A DNA stretch of 64,000 nucleotides from Actinomadura_C alba (GCF_039530285.1 NZ_BAAAOK010000011.1:620001-684000); one strand, 5' to 3'. Counted from the first letter of the stretch, positions 8,466 through 17,294 are shown. Made by a program: numbers and translations. The notes: generated from the letters alone by a model not told the origin.

Positions 8466-10445
8466 ATGATCAGCCGGGTACGGCTCCCGCCTCGGCACGC
8501 GATGGGGCCGACCAGGCCGGGGCCTCCACAGGAGCAGCCACCTCCTTCGCCGGAGCGTCCGACTCCGCCATGGCAGCGCTGGTTGCTGCCCATGGCACTC
8601 GTCACGACGTTCTTCCTGCTGATCGGGCCGGCCCTGTTCTCCGCCCCCGCGCAGCAGAGGTCCACCTACAGCGACCTGGTGGCCAAGGTGAACGCCGGTC
8701 AGGTGCGGTCGGTGACGATCGACGAGAAGGGCAGCGTGCGCGGGACGCTGACCGACGGCAGGAGGTTCACCAGTCAGATCCCGACCGCGCTCGGGAACAC
8801 CCAGCTCGCGCAGCGGCTGGAGGCCCGGCACGTCCAGGTCGCCGCGACCCAGAGTGCGGGCTCATGGACCACGGTGCTCGCCACGCTGCTCCCGTTGATC
8901 TTCATCTTCGGGCTGTTCATGTGGGCCGGCCGGCATGCACAGCAGTCGTTGGCGGGCGGCATCGGCGGGTTCGGCCGATCCAAAGCCAAGATCATCGAAG
9001 CGGAGCGGCCGACCACCCGGTTCACCGACGTCGCGGGCTACGACGGCGTCAAGCAGGAGGTCACCGAGATGGTGGACTTCCTGCGCGATCCCGAGCGCTA
9101 CGCGGCGGCGGGGGCCAAGCCACCCCGAGGCGTGATCATGGTCGGGCCGCCCGGCACCGGCAAGACGCTGATGGCCCGCGCCGTCGCGGGCGAGGCCGAG
9201 GTGGCGTTCCTGTCCGTCACCGGCTCGGCCTTCGTCGAGATGTTCGTCGGCGTGGGCGCCTCCAGGGTCCGCGACATGTTCGACGACGCGCGCAAACGGG
9301 CCCCGTCGATCATCTTCATCGACGAGATCGACGCCATCGGCGGCAAGCGCGGTGGCGTCGGGCTGGGCGGGCACGAGGAGCGGGAGCAGACCCTCAACCA
9401 GCTGCTCGCCGAGATGGACGGCTTCGACCAGGGCAGTGGCATCGTGATCCTCGCCGCCACCAACCGGCCCGAATCCCTGGACGCCGCGTTGCTGCGCCCG
9501 GGCCGGTTCGACCGCCAGGTGACCGTACCGCTGCCGAATCAGGCCGAACGGGCCGCGATCATGGCTGCGCACGCCAAGGGCAAGCACGTGGCGCGGGACG
9601 TGGATCTGGACGTGCTCGCCCGTGGCACGCCGGGCTTCTCCGGCGCCGACCTGGCCAACCTCGTGAACGAGGCGGCCATCAACGCGGTGCGCGCCGACCG
9701 GATCGTCATCAACGCCCGCGACCTCGACCAGGCCCGCGACCGGGTGCTGCTGGGCCGCCGGGAGGCCTCCAACGCACTGCTGCCCGACGAACGGAACGCG
9801 GTGGCCGTGCACGAGTCCGGGCACGCGCTGCTCGCCGCGCTCTGCGAACACGCCGATCCGGTCGCCAAGGTGACGATCCTGCCGGCGGGCGTGGCGCTCG
9901 GCGTGACCGAGCAGCTTCCCGAGGCGGAACGGCACCTCTACAGCGAGGCCTACCTGCTCGACCTGCTGACCGTACGGCTCGGCGGCCGGGCGGCCGAGCT
10001 GGTGGTGTTCGGCCAGGGGTCCACCGGGGCGGCCAACGACCTCGCAGGGGCGACGCACATCGCCGGTCGCATGGTGCGCGAGTTCGGCCTGTCCACCGCG
10101 CTCGGCCCCGTGGGGTACGGCTCCACGACCCCGCACGACCTCGGCGAGGCGCCCCAGGACACCCCGTTGCGGCTGCCCTATTCCGAGCACACCCAGGAAC
10201 TCATCGACGCCGAGGTCGCCGGCCTCCTCCGCCTCGCCGAGCACCGCGCCACCGGCCTGCTCGACGCACATCGCAACGCGCTCGACCGGCTCGCGGCGAC
10301 GCTGCTCGAAGAGGAGACCGTCGACGGAGACGTCGTCGTCAAGGTACTGAGGAGCCACCCGCCCGGAGACGGTCCGGCCCGCCGGCCGTCCCCTCGGGCC
10401 GTCCCCGCCCGCCATCTCAGCGGGAGGCGTGGCTCCCCCGGTTGA
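8466..10445 (+). CDS. FtsH-like ATP-dependent zinc metalloprotease
   Basis: A 659-residue membrane AAA+ protease if started at ATG 8466; ATG 8502 is an alternative. An upstream in-frame extension would overlap the riboswitch and is rejected. A Pro-rich N-terminus leads to a first membrane segment (about residues 40-58), an extracytoplasmic domain of roughly 75 residues and a second segment (about 133-152). The AAA module has Walker A GPPGTGKT near residue 228, Walker B IIFIDEID and the arginine-finger block RPGRFDRQV. The zinc site HESGH is at about residues 449-453 with the third ligand in the NDLAGATHIAGRMV helix. It degrades membrane and soluble proteins in known relatives. It is probably a paralogue, not the housekeeping FtsH. 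Confidence 0.93.
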   Translation: MISRVRLPPRHAMGPTRPGPPQEQPPPSPERPTPPWQRWLLPMALVTTFFLLIGPALFSAPAQQRSTYSDLVAKVNAGQVRSVTIDEKGSVRGTLTDGRRFTSQIPTALGNTQLAQRLEARHVQVAATQSAGSWTTVLATLLPLIFIFGLFMWAGRHAQQSLAGGIGGFGRSKAKIIEAERPTTRFTDVAGYDGVKQEVTEMVDFLRDPERYAAAGAKPPRGVIMVGPPGTGKTLMARAVAGEAEVAFLSVTGSAFVEMFVGVGASRVRDMFDDARKRAPSIIFIDEIDAIGGKRGGVGLGGHEEREQTLNQLLAEMDGFDQGSGIVILAATNRPESLDAALLRPGRFDRQVTVPLPNQAERAAIMAAHAKGKHVARDVDLDVLARGTPGFSGADLANLVNEAAINAVRADRIVINARDLDQARDRVLLGRREASNALLPDERNAVAVHESGHALLAALCEHADPVAKVTILPAGVALGVTEQLPEAERHLYSEAYLLDLLTVRLGGRAAELVVFGQGSTGAANDLAGATHIAGRMVREFGLSTALGPVGYGSTTPHDLGEAPQDTPLRLPYSEHTQELIDAEVAGLLRLAEHRATGLLDAHRNALDRLAATLLEEETVDGDVVVKVLRSHPPGDGPARRPSPRAVPARHLSGRRGSPG

Positions 10446-10473
10446 CCCCGCCGCGTCCGGTCGAACGCGGCGC

Positions 10474-11283
10474 TCAACCGCCGTCCGCAGCCGCCGGAGC
10501 GGCGGGCGCGGCGGTGCCGTCGTGCCGCAGGGTGGGCGTACGGCGGACACTGCGCCCCGCGCCGCGGGCGAGCTCGGCGAAGCGGGCGGCATCGCGCACG
10601 GCGGCGCCGCCGGCGTCGTTGTTGAAGTAGACGAACACGTCCTGGTCGTCGTCCCAGTTCGCGCAGATCCGCCGCAGCCAGCCGCGCAGGGCCTGGTCGC
10701 CATAGCTCGGCCGGGGCCGCGCTGTGCCCTCGTGGAACCGTACGTATCCCCAGTCGGTGGTCGGCCACAGCGGCGTGAGGGGGCGGCCGAGGCGGTCGGA
10801 CCAGCACAGCGCGGCACCGCACCGCGTCAGCCGCGCGCGTACGTCCTCGGTCCACCATGAGGGGTGCCGCGGCTCGACGGCCACCCGGATTCCCGTGGGG
10901 AAGCAGCGCAGGCACGCGGTGAGCCGGTCCGGCTCGGCCTGCAGTGTGGGCGGAAGCTGCACGAGGATCGGCCCGAGCTTGGCGCCGAGGCCGGTCGCCG
11001 CGCGCAGCAGGCGTCCGACCGGCTCCTCGGGCTCCTTCAGCCGCTTGACATGGGTGAGGTAGCGGCTCGCCTTCACCGCCATCACGAACGTGGACGAGGT
11101 CCGGTCGCGCCAGCTCTCGAAGATCTCGTGGGTCGGCAGCCGGTAGAAGGCGTTGTTGTTCTCGACCGTGTCGAAGCATTCGGTGTACTGCTCCAGCCAG
11201 AGCCGCTGGGGCAGACCGGCCGGGTAGAGCACGCCGCGCCAGTCGGCGTACTGCCAGCCGGAGGTGCCGACGAACATCGGCAT
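10474..11283 (-). CDS. DUF72 (YecE-like) TIM-barrel protein
   Basis: A 269-residue soluble protein. It starts with MPMFVGTSGWQYADWRG, the typical DUF72 opening, and contains ENNNAFYRLPT near residue 43, FVMAVKASRYLTHVKRL near residue 65, AVEPRHPSW near residue 135 and the C-terminal VFVYFNNDAGGAAVRDA. These are the conserved strands of the barrel. The biochemical role of the family is not established. The start at 11283 is preferred to a longer frame because it matches the family N-terminus. The gene converges with the FtsH-like gene, leaving 28 nt between them. Confidence 0.9.
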   Translation of the reverse strand: MPMFVGTSGWQYADWRGVLYPAGLPQRLWLEQYTECFDTVENNNAFYRLPTHEIFESWRDRTSSTFVMAVKASRYLTHVKRLKEPEEPVGRLLRAATGLGAKLGPILVQLPPTLQAEPDRLTACLRCFPTGIRVAVEPRHPSWWTEDVRARLTRCGAALCWSDRLGRPLTPLWPTTDWGYVRFHEGTARPRPSYGDQALRGWLRRICANWDDDQDVFVYFNNDAGGAAVRDAARFAELARGAGRSVRRTPTLRHDGTAAPAAPAAADGG

Positions 11284-11396
11284 GACGACTCCCGGAGAGG
11301 CGCGGTACGGCTGCGTTCCCGACCAGCCTGCCCGCTGCGCGCCCCCCATGACCAGGGGCGCGAGGCCCTCCGCGGCGGGGACTTAGGTCCCGGTGA

Positions 11397-12164
11397 TCAT
11401 CGATCTCTGAGCTGGTGCGTCGCCTGTTCCTGGGTCGGGTCGGTACGGAGCCGCGCGAGCAGGCCGCCGTCGAGCAGCAGCGTGCTGCCGTTGAACTGGC
11501 CGGCCGCCGATGAGCCCAGGAACAGCGCCGCGTCGGCCACCTCGTCGGGCCGGGTGGTGCGTCCGGTCGGCAGATCGGCGGCGGCCCGGACGTCCGCGAC
11601 CACGCTCGCCGGCGCTATGCACACCGCGCGGATTCCGGCCCCGCCGAGCTCGACCGCGATCGATCTGGTGAGCGCCTCGATACCGGCCTTGGCGACGTCG
11701 TAGGCGCTCTGGTTCTCGTGCGCGCGGAAGGCGCCGGGCGAGGACAGGCTGATGATGACGCCGCCCCGGCCGCCGTCGCGCCAGTGCCGTGCCGCCCGTA
11801 CGGACAGCAGGTAGACCGAGCGGAGGTTGGCCGAGATGACCTCGTCCCACTGGCCCGCTCCGATGTCGATCAGTGGCGTGCGGTGCCCGGTGATGGCGGC
11901 GTTGTTCACGAGGACGTGCAACCCGCCCGCGCGCTCGGCCTGGGCGAACACTTCGTCGGCGAAGTCCTCCCGGGCCAGGTCACCGGCCAACGTGATGATC
12001 CGTGGCCGCCCCCTGAAGACCCGCAGTCCGTCGGCGTCGCGGTCGACCGCCAGCACGTCGGCCCCGGCCTCGGCGAAGCCGCTGACGAGAGCGCGCCCGA
12101 TCATGCCCGCCGCACCCGTCACCAGGACCCGCTCGCCCGAGTAGTCGAACCGTACGGTGCTCAC
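11397..12164 (-). CDS. Short-chain dehydrogenase/reductase
   Basis: A 255-residue NAD(P)-dependent oxidoreductase. It shows the cofactor motif TGAAGMIG near residue 17, DR after strand 2 (a preference for NAD), NNAA near residue 88, and the catalytic Ser with YDVAK near residue 154. The usual C-terminal LLLDGG is present. It lies 90 nt downstream of a FadR-type regulator on the same strand and near a ROK regulator and sugar kinase, so a sugar or sugar-acid substrate is likely but unproven. Confidence 0.9.
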   Translation of the reverse strand: MSTVRFDYSGERVLVTGAAGMIGRALVSGFAEAGADVLAVDRDADGLRVFRGRPRIITLAGDLAREDFADEVFAQAERAGGLHVLVNNAAITGHRTPLIDIGAGQWDEVISANLRSVYLLSVRAARHWRDGGRGGVIISLSSPGAFRAHENQSAYDVAKAGIEALTRSIAVELGGAGIRAVCIAPASVVADVRAAADLPTGRTTRPDEVADAALFLGSSAAGQFNGSTLLLDGGLLARLRTDPTQEQATHQLRDR

Positions 12165-12254
12165 TGCGTGCTCATTTCCGCGTGATCTCCTTCGGCTGAT
12201 CCGTGCCTGCGCGACGAAGCCGGGCCCGGCTGCGGGCCGCGTCGCTCCCTGACG

Positions 12255-12926
12255 TCAGAGGGCCTTCCTGAGCCACTGCTCGACACCGGCCACGTGCACC
12301 TCGGCCCAGGCCCTGGCCACGTCGGGCTGCCCATCGGCGATCGCGTCGAGGATCGCGTGGTGCTCGGAGTGCGTCCGCTCCCAGGCGCCCTCCTGCGTCA
12401 GCCCGCGCCAGATCCGGCCGCGCATGGTCGGGCCGGCCAGGCTTTCGAGCAACGAGCACAGCACGGAGTTGCCCGACGCGACGGCGATCCGGCGGTGGAA
12501 CTCCAGATCGTTGGCGACGAGTTCCTCGTACGTGGAATCGGCCGAGACGAGCGACAGGTGGCCGCGCAGCGCCGCCACCTCGTCCTCGCCGATCCGGGTC
12601 GCCGCGAGCGCCGCCGCCCGGGGCTCGAGGAACCGTCGCACCTCGAAGAACTCGAGCACGGTGGCGTCGTGGTGCACGTCGACGACGAAGCTCAGCGCGT
12701 CGAGCAGCAGGCTCGGCTCCAGGCTCGTCACATACGTGCCGTCGCCCTGCCGTACGTCGAGCACCCGGATCAGCGACAGAGCCTTGACCGCCTCGCGCAG
12801 GGAGTTGCGGGACAGGCCGAGCTGTGCCGCCAGGTCGGCCTCCCGGGGCAGCCGCTGCCCCGGGCGCAGGCTGCCGGAGACGATCATCTCTTTGATCTTT
12901 TCGATCGCCTCGTCGGTGACCGCCAT
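12255..12926 (-). CDS. GntR-family transcriptional regulator, FadR subfamily
   Basis: A 223-residue regulator. The ATG at 12926 has GGGAGG about 9 nt upstream. The winged helix covers residues 1-70, with LPREADLAAQLGLSRNSLREAVKALSLI as the DNA-binding helix-turn-helix, followed by GDGTYV. The FCD effector domain follows, with metal-type residues in ANDLEFHRRIAVASGN and SEHHAILDAI. Members often respond to sugar acids or organic acids. It probably controls the SDR gene just downstream on the same strand, and perhaps itself. Confidence 0.91.
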   Translation of the reverse strand: MAVTDEAIEKIKEMIVSGSLRPGQRLPREADLAAQLGLSRNSLREAVKALSLIRVLDVRQGDGTYVTSLEPSLLLDALSFVVDVHHDATVLEFFEVRRFLEPRAAALAATRIGEDEVAALRGHLSLVSADSTYEELVANDLEFHRRIAVASGNSVLCSLLESLAGPTMRGRIWRGLTQEGAWERTHSEHHAILDAIADGQPDVARAWAEVHVAGVEQWLRKAL

Positions 12927-13050
12927 CGCCTCGCGCCTCCCGAAGGTCGGATGTCTTTCTGACTGAAGTATGCCGAGCCGCGCCGTGACGTGTGATTGCG
13001 CCCTCATCCCACTTGACGCGAGAGCACCGGCGATGGTCCCATTTCTTTAG

Positions 13051-13067
13051 TTAGGGAACTTTCCTAA
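13051..13067. promoter_or_regulatory. ROK-type operator palindrome
   Basis: TTAGGGAACTTTCCTAA is a near-perfect palindrome (TTAGGgAA/TTtCCTAA). It matches the TTAGG..AAA..CCTAA style of ROK-regulator operators in actinomycetes. It lies 100 nt upstream of the ROK gene and about 125 nt upstream of the divergent FadR gene, so it could serve autoregulation of the former. It is one of the few AT-rich palindromes nearby. Confidence 0.6.
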
Positions 13068-13166
13068 TGGTGCTCCCGACGGGTGGCCGGCCCGGCAGGT
13101 GAGATCAGCACGGATGGCGACCAGTGGACGCCCTGATCCCGGCGACGGACGGAGAGGGAGACCGAG

Positions 13167-14468
13167 TTGGCCCCGCCCACCCCGGGCACACCGAGCCTCC
13201 TGCGCGCCATCAACGACCGCGCCGCGCTCGAGATGCTGCTCGCGCACGGCGCGCTGACCCGCCCGCGGCTCGGCGAGTTGACCGGGTTGTCCAAACCGAC
13301 CGCCTCGCAGCTGCTCGCCCGGCTCGAGCAGGCCGGCCTGGTCGTACAGGACGGGATCAAGGGGGGGTCCACCGGGCGCACCGCGGAGATGTACCGGATC
13401 GATCCGTCCGCCGCCCATGTCGCCGGCCTCGACGTCACCCCCGTACGGATCAGGGTCGCCGTGGCCGACCTCCTCGGCACGGTCGTGGGCGAGCACACGC
13501 TGCGCACCCCGGGCCGGTCCGGCGAGGACGTCGTCGGCCGCGTCCGGGCCGCGGTCGACAGCGCTGCCCGGGCGGGAGGCCTGGAGCTCGACCGGCTGAA
13601 CCGGGTCGTCATCGGGATCCAGGGCGCCGTCGACCCGTCGACCGGGCGGCTCGGTTACGCCGCCCACATCCCCGGCTGGCATGTCCCCGACGTCACCGGC
13701 CGGATGGCCGAGGGGCTCGGCCTGCGGGTGGCCATCGAGAACGACGTCAATCTCGCCGCGCTGGCCGAGCTCGACCACGGGCAGGCGGCCGGGATCCGCG
13801 ACTTCGTGCTGCTGTGGGTGGGCAACGGGATCGGGATGGCGGCGGTCCTCGGCGGGCGGCTGCACCGTGGCGCCACCGGCGGAGCGGGTGAGATCGGTTA
13901 CATGCCGCTGGCCGGAGCTCCGCTCGTGCGCGGCGTTCGCCGCGCCCACACCGGCGGGATGCAACTGGCGGCCGGGGCTCCGGCGGTCCTGAAGCTGATG
14001 CGGGGGCACGGCTTCAGGGGGACCGACGCCGTCAAGACCGTCGAGCGGGCCGCCGCGTCCATCGAGCGCGCGTCCATCGAGCGCGCGGCCGGGGGCGCGC
14101 TCGACGGCGGTGTGCCCGACGGCCGTACGCTCGACGGTGGTGCGCTCGCCGCCGGCCTGCCGGAGAAGGCGGCGGACGAGGCCGCGCGAGCCGCCGCCGC
14201 GCTCGCCGAGCTGGCCGCCCGGCTCGGTATCGCGCTCGCGAACGTGACCGCGGTGCTCGATCCCGAACTGATCATCCTTTCCGGCGGTGTGCTGCACGCC
14301 GGTGGTGAGCCGTTGCGGGCTCTGATCGAACGCGAGCTGCACGCGCTGACCATCCCGAGGCCCCGTCTGCGGCTGAGCTCGGTCGAAGGCAATCCGGTCC
14401 TCGCCGGCGCGCTGCACCTCGCGCTGGCCCAGGCCCGCGACGAGGTCTTCTCGAGCACTTTTCGCTGA
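13167..14468 (+). CDS. ROK-family transcriptional regulator (NagC/XylR type)
   Basis: A 433-residue protein starting at TTG with GGAGAGGGAG upstream. An N-terminal winged helix (about residues 20-75, LTRPRLGELTGLSKPTASQL) precedes a ROK kinase-like fold with VAGLDVTPVRIRVAVADL, the ENDVNLAALAE segment and GNGIGMAAVLGG. The Cys-rich zinc motif found in ROK kinases (CxCGxxGC) is absent; the region reads GVRRAHTGGMQ. A low-complexity insertion with repeated SIERA and LDGG occupies about residues 292-335. It probably represses sugar genes, releasing DNA when a sugar is bound. The sugar kinase follows after 24 nt, suggesting one operon. Confidence 0.9.
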   Translation: MAPPTPGTPSLLRAINDRAALEMLLAHGALTRPRLGELTGLSKPTASQLLARLEQAGLVVQDGIKGGSTGRTAEMYRIDPSAAHVAGLDVTPVRIRVAVADLLGTVVGEHTLRTPGRSGEDVVGRVRAAVDSAARAGGLELDRLNRVVIGIQGAVDPSTGRLGYAAHIPGWHVPDVTGRMAEGLGLRVAIENDVNLAALAELDHGQAAGIRDFVLLWVGNGIGMAAVLGGRLHRGATGGAGEIGYMPLAGAPLVRGVRRAHTGGMQLAAGAPAVLKLMRGHGFRGTDAVKTVERAAASIERASIERAAGGALDGGVPDGRTLDGGALAAGLPEKAADEAARAAAALAELAARLGIALANVTAVLDPELIILSGGVLHAGGEPLRALIERELHALTIPRPRLRLSSVEGNPVLAGALHLALAQARDEVFSSTFR

Positions 14469-14492
14469 GCCGCCGTCCGAAGGAGAACCGGA

Positions 14493-15530
14493 GTGCCTGT
14501 GATCACCCCTCTGCTCGTCGCCATCGATGGAGGGAACAGCAAGACCGACGTCGTGGTAGTGGCCCGGGACGGCGGGGTCCTCGCCGGCTTCCGCGGCGGC
14601 GGATTCCGGCCTCATGAGGTCGGACAGCAGGCGGCGGTCGACGTGATCGCCTCGGCCGTCGCCGCCGCGCTCGACCAGGCGGGCGCCGTGCCGGGCGTCC
14701 CCGTGGACCATGTGGCCGCCTACCTCGCCAACGCCGACCTGCCCGAGGAGGAGGAGAGCCTGACCAGGGCCCTGAGGGAACGCGGATGGTCCCGTACGGT
14801 CCGGGTCGGCAACGACACGTTCGCCCTCCTGCGGGCCGGCGCCTCGAAGGGCTGGGGCGTCGCGGTCGTCTGCGGCGCCGGGATCAACTGCCTCGGCGTG
14901 GGGCCTGACGGACGGGTCTCCCGCTTCCCCGCGCTCGGCCCGCACACCGGTGACTGGGGCGGCGGGATGCAGATCGGCGATCTGGCCCTGTGGAACGCCG
15001 TCCGCGGCGAGGACGGCCGGGGCCCGCGCACCTCGCTCACCGCGGCGGTCGCCGGTCACTTCGGCGTGGGCACCGCCGTCGACGTCGGGCTCGCCCTGCA
15101 CAGCGGCGAGCTGGCCTCCGGGCGGCTGATGGAGCTCACGCCCGTACTGCTGGACGTGGCCGCCGAGGGCGATGCCGTCGCCCTGTCGGTCGTCGACCGG
15201 CTGGCCGACGAGGTGACCGCCCTCGGCACGGTCACGCTACGCCGTCTCGGCCTGCTGGAGAGCCCGGCCGAGGTGGTGCTCGGCGGCGGTGTGCTCACCG
15301 CACGGCATCCGCTGCTGATGCGAGGGATCGAGCGGCGCTACGCCGAGCGGGCCCCGCGCGCCGACCTGGTCGTCGCCGAGGCCCCGCCGATCCTCGGCGC
15401 GGCACTGCTGGGCCTGGACGAGGTCGGTGCCGGACCGGAGACCCACGCCGCACTGCGCGCCGCCCTCACCGAGCACGGCTCCCCGGGTGAGGGCACGCCC
15501 GGAGGGGCCACGCCCGCCATGACCGGCTGA
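14493..15530 (+). CDS. BadF/BadG-type ATPase, N-acetylglucosamine kinase-like
   Basis: A 345-residue ASKHA-fold kinase with a GTG start and AAGGAGAA upstream. Phosphate-binding motifs are LVAIDGGNSKTDVVVV near residue 8, VCGAGINCLGVGPDGR near residue 128 and EVVLGGGVLT near residue 260. GGGMQIGDLALW is the sugar-site region of the NAGK subfamily. It would phosphorylate an amino sugar or related sugar in the cytoplasm. It sits directly after the ROK regulator, the expected effector-sensor for such a substrate. The last 30 residues are Gly/Thr/Pro-rich and probably disordered. Confidence 0.88.
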   Translation: MPVITPLLVAIDGGNSKTDVVVVARDGGVLAGFRGGGFRPHEVGQQAAVDVIASAVAAALDQAGAVPGVPVDHVAAYLANADLPEEEESLTRALRERGWSRTVRVGNDTFALLRAGASKGWGVAVVCGAGINCLGVGPDGRVSRFPALGPHTGDWGGGMQIGDLALWNAVRGEDGRGPRTSLTAAVAGHFGVGTAVDVGLALHSGELASGRLMELTPVLLDVAAEGDAVALSVVDRLADEVTALGTVTLRRLGLLESPAEVVLGGGVLTARHPLLMRGIERRYAERAPRADLVVAEAPPILGAALLGLDEVGAGPETHAALRAALTEHGSPGEGTPGGATPAMTG

Positions 15531-15620
15531 GCGCCACCCGCCCCTCGCCCGCCCCGGAGCAGGGACGAACGAGAACATATGGGGCGTTTACCGAGGTAGA
15601 GCAGCGGGCAGCCCCGCGAC

Positions 15621-16667
15621 ATGCGGGTGGTCATCGTCGGAGCGAGCGGCAATATCGGCACGAGCCTCGTCGAGGCGCTGTCCCGGGACGGGCAGATCAC
15701 CTCGGTGCTCGGCCTTGCCCGCCGCAGACCGGACTGGCACCCCGGCAAGACCGAGTGGGCCGAGGCCGACATCGCCACCGACGACCTCGGTCCGCACTTC
15801 CGGAACGCCGACGCGGTCGTCCATCTGGCCTGGCGGTTCCAGCCGACGCACGACCCGATCCGCACCTGGCACTCCAACGTGCTCGGCGGCATCCGGGTGT
15901 TCCAGGCCGTGGCCGACGCCGGGGTGCCCACTCTCGTGTACTCCTCGTCCGTGGGCGCCTATTCACCCGGGCCGAAGGACCGCAGGGTCGACGAGACCTG
16001 GCCCACCCACGGCTGGCCGGCCGCCGCGTACTCTCGCGAGAAGGCCTATCTGGAACGGGTGCTCGACACGTTCGAGCGCGAGCACGCCGACCGCAGGGTG
16101 GTACGGCTGAGACCCGGATTCGTCTTCAAGGGGCAGGCCGCCTCCGAGCAACGGCGGCTGTTCGCCGGCCCGCTGCTGCCGAACCCGCTCGTACGGCCCG
16201 GTCTGGTCCCGATCCTGCCGGCGCCGCCGGTGGAGTTCCAGGCGCTGCACTCGCTCGACGCCGCCGAGGCGTTCCGCCTGGCCCTCATGAAGGACGTCAG
16301 CGGGCCCTTCAACATCGCGGCCGAGCCGGTCCTGGACGTCCCCGCCCTGGCCGGGCTCCTCGGCGCCAGGGCCGTCCGCGTGCCCACGTGGCCGGTGCGC
16401 GGCCTCCTCGCGGCCGCCTGGCACCTGCGGCTCGTGCCGGCCTCGCCGGACCTGCTCGACCTGGTGTCGCGGCTGCCCCTCATGGACACCACCCGCGCAC
16501 GCAGGGAACTGGGCTGGTCGCCCCGACACAGCGCGCTCGACGCCGTGAGCGAGTTCCTGGACGGCCTCCGCGCGGGCGCGGGGATGGACACGCCTCCGCT
16601 CGCCCCCGACACCGGCCGGCCCCAGCGGATCCGGGAACTCGTGAGCCGCGCCGGGCACCGCCCCTGA
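15621..16667 (+). CDS. NAD-dependent epimerase/dehydratase family protein
   Basis: A 348-residue extended-SDR protein. It shows VVIVGASGNIGTSLVEAL at the N-terminus, VVHLAWRFQPT near residue 67, the catalytic Ser in YSSSVGAY and YSREK near residue 139 (YxxxK). The C-terminal part reads SPDLLDLVSRLPLMDTTRARRELGWSP, usual for nucleotide-sugar epimerases. The substrate is unknown. It follows the sugar kinase by 90 nt on the same strand but may have its own promoter. Confidence 0.88.
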   Translation: MRVVIVGASGNIGTSLVEALSRDGQITSVLGLARRRPDWHPGKTEWAEADIATDDLGPHFRNADAVVHLAWRFQPTHDPIRTWHSNVLGGIRVFQAVADAGVPTLVYSSSVGAYSPGPKDRRVDETWPTHGWPAAAYSREKAYLERVLDTFEREHADRRVVRLRPGFVFKGQAASEQRRLFAGPLLPNPLVRPGLVPILPAPPVEFQALHSLDAAEAFRLALMKDVSGPFNIAAEPVLDVPALAGLLGARAVRVPTWPVRGLLAAAWHLRLVPASPDLLDLVSRLPLMDTTRARRELGWSPRHSALDAVSEFLDGLRAGAGMDTPPLAPDTGRPQRIRELVSRAGHRP

Positions 16668-16777
16668 AATGCCCCCGGATTCCCGCCGAATCACCCCCGA
16701 AGTTGGACAACGGATGATTGATAACAATTTGGAACGCCGGGTATCGATCAAGTGACCTGCTCCTGAACGATGGCGAC

Positions 16778-17170
16778 ATGGGCACTCCCCTCCCTGCCGG
16801 CATCTCCTTCGCCGAGCGTGTCGTGGACGAGTTGCGCCGCTGGCCTGCTCTGAGCGTGTGCCGCGTCGACTGCGGCGAGGGCAGCGGGCTGGCGCTGAGC
16901 AACCGGCAGATCCTGCATCTGCACACCTCTGACGAGGCCGAACTCTGCCTGACCTGGCCCGTGATCCAGCGCATGCACGAGGTGCTGCTGAACAGCGGAC
17001 GGGTGCTGCTGGATCCGAGCGAGGACTGGGTGCGTGTCCGCCTGGACGGCGACAGCGATGTCGAGCTGCTCACCTCACTGGTCAGCGTGGCGATTCACGC
17101 CAACTCCAGCGCCTTCCCGCAGCACAGTCGTCCGGTCACCCCCTGCCCGAAGGGCCTCGCCTCGGTCTGA
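16778..17170 (+). CDS. Small luciferase-domain (DUF5519-like) protein
   Basis: A 130-residue soluble protein started at ATG 16778. The segments DELRRWPALSVCRVDCGEG, ILHLHTSDEAELCLTWPVI, RVLLDPSEDWVRVRLDG and LLTSLVSVAIHAN match my recollection of the small luciferase-domain family in actinomycetes. Despite the label there is no reason to expect light emission; the function is unknown. A strong hairpin follows immediately. The assignment rests on remembered motif resemblance. Confidence 0.72.
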   Translation: MGTPLPAGISFAERVVDELRRWPALSVCRVDCGEGSGLALSNRQILHLHTSDEAELCLTWPVIQRMHEVLLNSGRVLLDPSEDWVRVRLDGDSDVELLTSLVSVAIHANSSAFPQHSRPVTPCPKGLASV

Positions 17171-17175
17171 AGCCG

Positions 17176-17212
17176 CCGAAGGCCGGCACCAGGATCTGGT
17201 ACCGGCCTTCGG
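17176..17212. terminator. Bidirectional hairpin terminator
   Basis: CCGAAGGCCGG and CCGGCCTTCGG form an 11-bp stem, extended by partial pairing inside. It lies 6 nt after the stop of the rightward gene and 6 nt after the CCA end of the leftward tRNA, so it can end both transcripts. There is no U-tract, as is usual for hairpins in such GC-rich genomes. Confidence 0.75.
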
Positions 17213-17217
17213 TCACT

Positions 17218-17294
17218 TGGTAGCGGGGGCAGGATTTGAACCTGCGACCTCTGGGTTATGAGCCCAGCGAGCTACCGAACTGCTCCACCCCGCG
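17218..17294 (-). tRNA. Initiator tRNA-fMet (CAT), copy 1
   Basis: The leftward sequence folds as a cloverleaf with anticodon CAT in loop CTCATAA. Initiator features are visible. The acceptor stem CGCGGGG/CCCCGCT leaves base pair 1-72 unpaired (C.U), and the anticodon stem has three consecutive G-C pairs (GGG/CCC). The T-arm is GCAGGTTCAAATCCTGC. CCA is encoded (TGG at 17218-17220). A second identical-looking copy lies at 17579. Confidence 0.95.

Noticed and set aside
8862..10817. Leftward 651-codon frame over the FtsH-like gene
   Set aside because: Antisense to the AAA and zinc-protease motifs and of shadow-type composition.
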